A stretch of 8,326 nucleotides of DNA, from contig JALHOI010000096.1 of assembly GCA_022843085.1 (NCBI GenBank), positions 1-8,326 on the forward strand, given 5' to 3'. Each line of letters starts with the position of its first letter. Position 1 is the stretch's first letter. A program made the position numbers and the translations under genes. The DNA is from Pseudobdellovibrionaceae bacterium. Its GTDB lineage: Bacteria; Bdellovibrionota; Bdellovibrionia; Bdellovibrionales; JAMPXM01. Of this stretch, positions 1-5,341 are shown piece after piece. The notes below the pieces were generated by a model. It was not told the DNA's origin, searched no databases, and saw nothing but the letters and a program-made list of their open reading frames with translations.

Positions 1-1192
1 CGTGAATTCCGATTGCGCCCGTTGTCGGATGAACGACAAGTTCGGCTTGGGTTCGAACGAATCTTTCTTGGCCGTCGACTTTGATTATCCGGTGCTCGAA
101 CTGTATCGGCTGGCCCGTTAACTCGCACGCCTCCAGCTTATCTCGAAATTCTTTGAGGTCATCTGGGTGAACAAACTTTTCTTTATCCCTCGGGCCAACA
201 GCGACTTCAGGCGCAAGACCAAAGAGGTTGAACATTTGTTGTGACCACTTCGTGTTCTGGCGATCGGAATACCGCACCCAACTTCCGACCCTTGCGATGC
301 TCTGCGCGGTATTCATCTCGGCTTCAGTCTCGACAAGTTCCTGGAAAGCGCGATTACGTGCTCGGTCCATCGAGTTCAAACCGAGTGCAACAACAAAAAG
401 CGCAATTCCGAAGACGAGACTTAATCCAACGATCAAGAGATCGATTCCGATAGCATCGTCGTAGAGACCCTGCCTGGCGCCAATCACGACAGCGCTGACA
501 ACGGTGCCAACAGCTAGGGCGCAAATTGGCAGCATCTTTCGCAACACCTTGCTACCCATGTTCTCAGACGTCAAAATCGGCAGCCACGCGGCTTTGGGGT
601 TAAGAAAAAGAACGCCAATTGAAAACATCAGCATTTGGACGGCACCGAAAAATGAAATTTGCTGGAAGAACGCCAACGATCGAACCGAACCGGCGCTGAA
701 AAGAAAGCCTAAGCCTGCCGAAACAGAAACAAAAGCTCCACCCAGCAGTATCAGGTATCGAAGATTTTCGACTTTTTTGTGCCGAACCAATTGAAGGCAT
801 TCAGAAACGGCAAACAAAAATATGAGAGGCGCAGCGGACGGCGAACTTCTGAACGGCCAACTCGAATATCCAAGCGGAAGAATCGTATCGAAGATGTTGA
901 GCGCGCTTAATACCAATACCGAAACTGAAGCAACGACCGTTTTGACAGATCGAGTGTTCGTCTGCCCTGAATCTAGAAGTGCCAATCTGACCCAAACAAG
1001 TAGAAAAATTAGTATCGCCGTGTCTAGGCCGAGTCGTCCGATTTCAGGAAAAATCTCACTCGCTGTAAACGGCGCTATGACCCAACGAGCAATGGACAAT
1101 ACAGAAAAACATCCTGCAATTTGAAGAGTGCGTCTTGCGAATCTTTGAACTTTCTCAAGAAATTGTGGGTCAAAGTCGAAGCGCTTTTGCAC
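1..1192 (-). CDS. Multi-TM membrane sensor with PAS domain, 3' end off the window
   Basis: This frame is open from a stop at 1202-1204 to the left edge and gives 397 residues from a GTG at 1192. The first ~25 residues are charged and cytoplasmic-looking. About eight hydrophobic helices follow (roughly residues 28-48, 58-77, 86-110, 122-137, 146-170, 182-200, 220-240, 250-275). A short charged linker (motif R-N-R-A-F-Q-E-L-V-E-T-E-A-E) leads into a PAS_3-type fold from about residue 299, with I-A-R-V-G-S-W, W-S-Q-Q-M-F-N-L-F-G-L, F-V-H-P-D-D-L and E-H-R-I-I-K-V-D-G. Family knowledge: such proteins usually continue into a histidine kinase or a GGDEF domain, but that output is outside the window, so no function is assigned. 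It is divergent from the OmpR-type regulator, which suggests a sensor partner (inference). The GTG has no convincing ribosome binding site and no better start lies in this frame, so the 5' end is uncertain and may involve a frame disruption. Confidence 0.8.
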   Translation of the reverse strand, partial: MQKRFDFDPQFLEKVQRFARRTLQIAGCFSVLSIARWVIAPFTASEIFPEIGRLGLDTAILIFLLVWVRLALLDSGQTNTRSVKTVVASVSVLVLSALNIFDTILPLGYSSWPFRSSPSAAPLIFLFAVSECLQLVRHKKVENLRYLILLGGAFVSVSAGLGFLFSAGSVRSLAFFQQISFFGAVQMLMFSIGVLFLNPKAAWLPILTSENMGSKVLRKMLPICALAVGTVVSAVVIGARQGLYDDAIGIDLLIVGLSLVFGIALFVVALGLNSMDRARNRAFQELVETEAEMNTAQSIARVGSWVRYSDRQNTKWSQQMFNLFGLAPEVAVGPRDKEKFVHPDDLKEFRDKLEACELTGQPIQFEHRIIKVDGQERFVRTQAELVVHPTTGAIGIH

Positions 1193-1294
1193 ATCACCAT
1201 TCTATGCACGACCAGCGCAGATAAAAACCCAACAGACGACAGCTCGACCATCGCCAGAGCAAAGTCGAGGTCCTGTTCGAGACAAGAACTTATC

Positions 1295-1338
1295 AACGTC
1301 CTGTTGTTAGAATTAAGGTCAAGAGGACGTTTTTTTTC
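1295..1338 (+). terminator. Inverted repeat followed by T8, terminator/attenuator-like
   Basis: AACGTCCT (1295-1302) is the exact reverse complement of AGGACGTT (1324-1331). Three further pairs (TTG 1304-1306 with CAA 1320-1322) extend the stem across one G-G mismatch, leaving a 13-base loop. The right arm runs directly into T8 (1331-1338). On the plus strand this has the form of an intrinsic terminator, yet the next plus-strand gene starts only 39 bases downstream and no plus-strand gene lies upstream. It could be an attenuator in the regulator's leader, a block to antisense transcripts from the sensor region, or an operator for the divergent pair. The stem is only moderately GC-rich, so the call is tentative. 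Confidence 0.35.
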
Positions 1339-1360
1339 CCATCTGTTCTGCTTAGACTAA

Positions 1361-1376
1361 GGGAGGCTGGAGAGCT
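1361..1376 (+). promoter_or_regulatory. Ribosome binding site of the response regulator
   Basis: A purine-rich stretch reads GGGAGG (1361-1366) and GGAGAG (1369-1374) just before the ATG at 1377. GGAG at 1369-1372 sits four bases from the start and GGGAGG ten bases from it, so either or both could pair with 16S rRNA. This supports ATG 1377 as the true start. I see no convincing -35/-10 pair for this gene in 1193-1360. Confidence 0.6.
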
Positions 1377-2093
1377 ATGCACAACGTCTTATTGGTCGAA
1401 GATTCTGAAGAGTATCAACTGATCGTCAGCCGCGCTCTTTCGAATGCGGATATCGAGATTGTGATCGCACGCACCTACAAAGAAGTTGGCCAAGTTTTGG
1501 CACAAGTATCAGTCGATAAAATTGATCTTGCGATTCTTGATCTCGTGTTGCCAGATGGCGATGGATTTCAAGTTCTTGAGGATCTGCGGCGCGCCGGCAT
1601 GCAACGCGAAACGCCCGTATTTTTTCTGAGCAGCCAAACAGAACTAGATTCAAAGGTAACAGCCTTCAATCTCGGAGCTGACGATTACATAGTTAAACCG
1701 ATTAATCCGCTCGAACTTCGAGCGCGAGTTGAAATGCGTCTCAAAAAATCAAAAGCAGTGATCTTCGATGTCATTACGCGCGGTGAGCTTCAGTTAGAAT
1801 TATCGCTCTTTCGAGGCTCGCGAATCGTCAACGGCGTAATGAAGGATATGCTTTTGACAGCGAAGGAATTCAAGATTTTAGCTTTCCTCGTTCAAAACGA
1901 GACCAAGGTTTTTTCGAGAGCTCAGGTCGTTGAATCTGTCTGGGGTACCGGCCTTCATGTTCTAGATCGAACGGTCGATTCACACATCTATGGACTGCGT
2001 AAAAAACTCGGCCCTATTGCGAGTTATATCGATTGCATTCCCGGAGCCGGATATCGGTTCATTGCTCCGCAAATAAAAAGAGCGGTCAGCTAG
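1377..2093 (+). CDS. OmpR/PhoB-family response regulator
   Basis: A 238-residue DNA-binding response regulator of normal length. The receiver domain (about 1-122) has the acidic pair E8-D9 (L-L-V-E-D), phospho-acceptor D55 (A-I-L-D-L-V-L-P-D-G-D-G), S85 in the Thr/Ser switch position and K107 in D-D-Y-I-V-K-P, so it should be phosphorylatable. The winged-helix domain (about 135-232) has the family signatures L-T-A-K-E-F-K-I-L, V-W-G, T-V-D-S-H-I-Y-G-L-R-K-K-L and G-A-G-Y-R-F. It should switch transcription when phosphorylated by a sensor kinase. The divergent membrane sensor ending at 1192 is a candidate partner, and cross-talk with the convergent chemotaxis cluster is possible but unsupported. 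It ends in TAG at 2091-2093, overlapping the stop codon of cheB on the other strand. Its target genes cannot be read from the sequence. Confidence 0.96.
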   Translation: MHNVLLVEDSEEYQLIVSRALSNADIEIVIARTYKEVGQVLAQVSVDKIDLAILDLVLPDGDGFQVLEDLRRAGMQRETPVFFLSSQTELDSKVTAFNLGADDYIVKPINPLELRARVEMRLKKSKAVIFDVITRGELQLELSLFRGSRIVNGVMKDMLLTAKEFKILAFLVQNETKVFSRAQVVESVWGTGLHVLDRTVDSHIYGLRKKLGPIASYIDCIPGAGYRFIAPQIKRAVS

Positions 2094-3481
2094 GCTGCTT
2101 TTGACTTCGAGCGACAGTTTAGCAGAATCGCCTCAGACATTTCATTCAGAGAGCAGACTCTTTGAACTCCTCCCAATTGAATTGCGACCTTCGGCATTCC
2201 AAAGACAATGCAGGAACGTTCATCTTGTGCCAAAGTCGTCGCACCGGCGGCGTGCATTGCAAGCAGCCCTTTTGCGCCGTCAGATCCCATCCCAGTAAGA
2301 ATGACTCCGACCCCGTTACGGCCAAGTATTTTGGCCGCTGAATCAAACAAAACATCAACTGAAGGCTTGTGACGGTTGACAGGCGCGCCGTCGAAAACTC
2401 TCACACTTAGCACGCCACTTCTGTTCGTCGCGACTTCCATCTGAGTTCCTCCCGGCGCAATCAAAACCACATTCGGCAAAACAAGATCACCGTCAACAGC
2501 CTCACGGGCAACGATTCCGAATTCACGACTTACGCTTTCAGCAAAAGCGAGAGAAAACAATTTTGGTATATGCTGGGCAATCAATATCGGAGGAAATTGC
2601 TTCGGCATATTCCGAAAAATTCGTCGCAATGCTTCTGTACCGCCCGTCGATGAACCTATGCAAACGACTTTTCGCGTATCGAGCTTCACACTTTTTGCCG
2701 CGACCGCCGAGGCATCCTTCATTTCAGAACGAGTTTTAAGGTTTTTAAGGTCGACGGCAGCAGCGACTTTCAATTTTTCAAGAAGAACAGGCGCAACAAG
2801 CGGAAGCTCTTCAAGCGTCGGTTTTTGAATATAGTCGACTGCTCCTAGCTCAAGTGCCGTTAGCACCTCTCGTCCGTCTTGCAATCCAAGAGACGAAATC
2901 ATGATTGTCGGAATAGGCTGCGTCCGCATGACTCCCCGAATGACTTCGACGCCGGTGCGACCAGGCATGTGGATATCAAGGGTCATCACGTCAGGCCTCA
3001 ATCTTTCGATCTCGGTCTCGACGGTTCGTGGATCTTCGATTGTACCCACAACTTCAAAGCTCGAATCTCGAGAGATGAGCGACTTCAATAAAGTTCGAAT
3101 CGTCTTCGAATCGTCGACGATCATGACTCGAATCTTAGGGTCGGGCGAAAACTTCAAAGAGTTCGATTCAAAATCAAACTGCCAAAGACATCGTTTCGAG
3201 AAGCGACTAACAGTTGCGTTTGCGATTCGACCGAAATCAGCGTCTTTTAAAACCCCACTCATAGCGACATCCGACGCTATCGCTCGCAACCTCCAGCCCG
3301 GCGCGACATATGACAGCAGCGTACTGATTTGTGCAAGACCGGAGGGCGAAGAATCAGCTTTAAGAAAATAGAATCGTCGCGAATCAGGAGACCCTAGAAC
3401 CAGAAGCGCTTCATCCTCAGCTAGGGAGTCTTCAACAGACATTTGCGAGTCGATAAGAAAAATCGAATTTCTTTCTAACAT
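2090..3481 (-). CDS. cheB: CheB chemotaxis methylesterase with extra CheD-like N-terminal domain
   Basis: The protein has 463 residues, about 110 more than an ordinary CheB (~350). Residues ~116-240 are a CheB-type receiver: D123-D124, phospho-acceptor D169 in V-M-T-L-D-I-H-M-P, S196/S197 and K220 in D-Y-I-Q-K-P. Residues ~270-455 are the methylesterase/glutamine deamidase domain with all three catalytic residues: S278 (I-G-S-S-T-G-G), H304 (A-Q-H-I-P) and D401 (T-G-M-G-S-D-G-A). It should demethylate receptor glutamates, and deamidate glutamines, when phosphorylated by CheA. Residues ~18-112 resemble a CheD with its active site lost (separate entry). The ATG directly abuts the stop of the preceding CheR fusion (TAG-ATG) and has only a weak G-rich stretch before it, so translational coupling is likely. 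M14 is an alternative start but would lie close to the extra domain. It is the last gene of the operon seen here, and no terminator is visible after it. Confidence 0.97.
   Translation of the reverse strand: MLERNSIFLIDSQMSVEDSLAEDEALLVLGSPDSRRFYFLKADSSPSGLAQISTLLSYVAPGWRLRAIASDVAMSGVLKDADFGRIANATVSRFSKRCLWQFDFESNSLKFSPDPKIRVMIVDDSKTIRTLLKSLISRDSSFEVVGTIEDPRTVETEIERLRPDVMTLDIHMPGRTGVEVIRGVMRTQPIPTIMISSLGLQDGREVLTALELGAVDYIQKPTLEELPLVAPVLLEKLKVAAAVDLKNLKTRSEMKDASAVAAKSVKLDTRKVVCIGSSTGGTEALRRIFRNMPKQFPPILIAQHIPKLFSLAFAESVSREFGIVAREAVDGDLVLPNVVLIAPGGTQMEVATNRSGVLSVRVFDGAPVNRHKPSVDVLFDSAAKILGRNGVGVILTGMGSDGAKGLLAMHAAGATTLAQDERSCIVFGMPKVAIQLGGVQRVCSLNEMSEAILLNCRSKSKAA
3146..3430 (-). other. Degenerate CheD-like domain within the CheB fusion
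   Basis: Residues 18-112 of the CheB fusion follow the CheD layout. A-L-L-V-L-G-S-P stands where CheD has T-L-G-L-G-S-C, so the catalytic Cys is Pro32 and the Thr is Leu. S-G-L-A-Q stands where CheD has G-x-A-H, so the catalytic His is Gln51. The spacing between the two positions is 19 residues, against 17 in Thermotoga CheD. L-R-A-I-A-S-D-V-A-M and A-D-F-G-R-I-A-N-A-T-V-S-R-F match the later L-x-A-K-I-x-G-G-A-x-M and I-G-x-R-N segments loosely. The alignment was made by eye from remembered family consensus. If correct, this is a non-catalytic binding module. Confidence 0.5.
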
Positions 3482-5341
3482 CTAGGCCGCCGCGAAATCC
3501 GCTTTGCCAAAGAACTCGGTCGCCATGTACGCAAAGCTTGTTGGTGGAGTTACAAACAGCAAACTGAGGCTCGAGAGAAAGACACCTCGATCAATATCCT
3601 CACTCAAGAGAATTTTCATTTGCTTCATTTTCGGACACGATTCCCACTGTGAACGACTTAAATTTGTAAAGACGTTGTAGCAAATTGCGAGATCTGGACG
3701 TCTTGCAGTCGTGTTCTTCGTGAAATCTCCAAACGTCATCAGGTGAATAGTTTTTCCGGCTTCGAGAACCTTTGATTTGGTCACTTTTGCTCCGACCTGA
3801 GAGTCACTTGTAAATTTCGCGAAAATCGAATCCGCTGACCTCTCGTCACCCAGAACAACGATCTGACAGAGGATTCCGTTTAGAGCACGGTCTTTCAACA
3901 CCGACAAAGCCGAGGCGACATTACGCTCTTCGATGAAAAGAACGTTCAGTTTGCTAGAAGTTTGTTTAATCTCGAAAGACCTCATGAATTGCTGATCGAT
4001 CGAAACAACAGTAGCTGGCAGCATTCGATTTGCACCGACAACCATTCGAAGTTTTGCTCGAATTTCATCAGATCGCTCGGCCAGCCCTGCGAGTGACGGC
4101 TTTTCAACATAGTCTCGCGCACCGAGATTCATCGCTTGTTGCGCGAGATCCATATTGTCGCGCGAAGCCGACGTCAGCATGATGACAGGTGGATGGCCTT
4201 GTTTGTAGACTTTCTCGAGATATTCTATTCCCGTCATGTTCGGCATATGAATATCTAATGTCATGGCGTCAAACTTTAGACCGCTCGCAACGAGTTTCGA
4301 AGCTTCGAGGCCGTCTTTAGCTGTACCGACAACTTCAAAACCGTGAAGTGGTGTCAACACAGACTGAAGAAGTTTAAGTATAACCGGTGAGTCATCAACA
4401 CAGACAATGCGAATTGGGCCTGAATCGGCCGCAGGCCGAGTTGTCCTAACGGATGCCGTCGAACTTTGAGATTTCGACGACGCAGGCTCAACCACCAGCT
4501 CGGGTCCGTAAATAGAAGGACCGCGTTTCTTAAGACTTTTGGGTACATTCGCCAATGACTCTGAAAGGCCAACAAAGAAATAGCCCTCAGGCTGAAGTTG
4601 AGAAACCAACGCCGCCGAGATTCGATTCACATCGTCGGCCTGAAAGTAAATGAAAACGTTGCGACAAAAAATTATATCAAATTTTCCATGACCAACAAAA
4701 CTTGAGGTATCCATCAAATTTCCGGTCGAAAACTTGCAAACGTTGCGGGCCACTTCGCGGATCTTAGCGAATTTAGCGATATCGCCCTGGCCACGCACCC
4801 AATACTTCGACAGGTACGCCTGCGGGATTTCTTTGACCTCATCCCACGAGTAAACACCGTTAGCGGCGATTGCAACTGACTCTTTGTCGATATCTGTACC
4901 AAGGATTTCAAAAGATATACCTGGCGCGTTCTGAGATACGTATTGATCGATGAACATAAATAACGAGTAGGCCTCTTGCCCGCGGCTGCAAGCTGATGAC
5001 CAGACACGAAACTTTTTTCGTCCTTCGGCCTTCAACTTGTTTACCAATGCCGGCAGCACATGAGTCCCCAAAAACTCAAATTGCCCAAACTCGCGGAAAA
5101 AGTAAGTGTGATGAACAGTCAAAAGCGAAATCAGCTCATCGATCTCTTTCGCACGATTTTTTAGGAAGTAATCCAGATACGCGCTTTCACTTGTAAGGCC
5201 AAGACTTAGCGCACGCTTCGTTAGGCGTGATTCGATCATGTTGACTTGTTTTTGGCCGATCACGTTTCCTGTTCGTTCAGCGATCGTACCAACAATTTGC
5301 GAGAATATTTCATCTGTCAGCTTGATCTTAAACTGACTCAC
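3482..5341 (-). CDS. cheR: CheR methyltransferase - REC - degenerate CheB-like fusion
   Basis: The protein has 619 residues, against about 280 for plain CheR. Residues 1-285 are a complete CheR: T-Y-F-F-R-E (79-84), the SAM-binding R-V-W-S-S-A-C-S-R-G-Q-E-A-Y-S-L (112-127), E-I-L-G-T-D-I-D (145-152), F-D-I-I-F-C-R-N-V-F-I-Y-F (221-233) and G-L-S-E-S-L. It should transfer methyl groups from S-adenosylmethionine to receptor glutamates. A Ser/Thr-rich linker (286-308) leads to a CheB-type receiver (309-436) with D316-D317, phospho-acceptor D363 (M-T-L-D-I-H-M-P), T390 and K414, so CheA may phosphorylate it. Residues ~465-619 look like a methylesterase domain without its active site (separate entry). 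The GTG start directly follows the MCP stop (TAA-GTG), with AAGGA at 5349-5353 seven bases upstream, which supports this start. Its stop abuts the ATG of cheB. Confidence 0.96.
   Translation of the reverse strand: MSQFKIKLTDEIFSQIVGTIAERTGNVIGQKQVNMIESRLTKRALSLGLTSESAYLDYFLKNRAKEIDELISLLTVHHTYFFREFGQFEFLGTHVLPALVNKLKAEGRKKFRVWSSACSRGQEAYSLFMFIDQYVSQNAPGISFEILGTDIDKESVAIAANGVYSWDEVKEIPQAYLSKYWVRGQGDIAKFAKIREVARNVCKFSTGNLMDTSSFVGHGKFDIIFCRNVFIYFQADDVNRISAALVSQLQPEGYFFVGLSESLANVPKSLKKRGPSIYGPELVVEPASSKSQSSTASVRTTRPAADSGPIRIVCVDDSPVILKLLQSVLTPLHGFEVVGTAKDGLEASKLVASGLKFDAMTLDIHMPNMTGIEYLEKVYKQGHPPVIMLTSASRDNMDLAQQAMNLGARDYVEKPSLAGLAERSDEIRAKLRMVVGANRMLPATVVSIDQQFMRSFEIKQTSSKLNVLFIEERNVASALSVLKDRALNGILCQIVVLGDERSADSIFAKFTSDSQVGAKVTKSKVLEAGKTIHLMTFGDFTKNTTARRPDLAICYNVFTNLSRSQWESCPKMKQMKILLSEDIDRGVFLSSLSLLFVTPPTSFAYMATEFFGKADFAAA
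3485..3949 (-). other. Degenerate CheB methylesterase-like domain at the CheR fusion C-terminus
   Basis: Residues ~465-619 have an alternating strand/helix pattern that can be laid on the intact CheB encoded next door. N-V-L-F-I-E-E-R-N-V-A-S-A-L matches V-V-C-I-G-S-S-T-G-G-T-E-A-L. Q-I-V-V-L-G-D-E matches P-I-L-I-A-Q-H-I. L-E-A-G-K-T-I-H-L-M-T-F-G matches L-V-L-P-N-V-V-L-I-A-P-G. R-R-P-D-L-A-I-C-Y-N-V-F matches H-K-P-S-V-D-V-L-F-D-S-A. K-I-L-L-S-E-D matches G-V-I-L-T-G-M. The Ser, His and Asp positions are not kept and the domain is shorter (~155 against ~190). The alignment is by eye. Position directly after a CheB-type receiver is the strongest supporting argument. Confidence 0.6.

Noticed and set aside
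228..1124. Several short plus-strand open frames (228-464, 504-794, 822-1124)
   Set aside because: They are antisense to the continuous minus-strand sensor frame, which has clear transmembrane helices and a PAS domain.
1121..1360. Plus-strand open frame of 79 codons in the divergent region
   Set aside because: There is no recognisable domain or binding site, it overlaps the sensor's 5' end and it spans the inverted repeat.
1193..1376. A sigma70-type promoter for the divergent genes
   Set aside because: No hexamer pair with proper spacing was convincing by eye, so none is annotated.
2901..3371. Plus-strand open frame of 156 codons
   Set aside because: It lies wholly antisense to the receiver and extra domain of CheB, has no family resemblance and has Ser/Arg-rich shadow composition.
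3146..3430. An active CheD deamidase fused to CheB
   Set aside because: The Cys, His and Thr positions needed for catalysis are Pro, Gln and Leu, so activity is not expected even if the fold is right.
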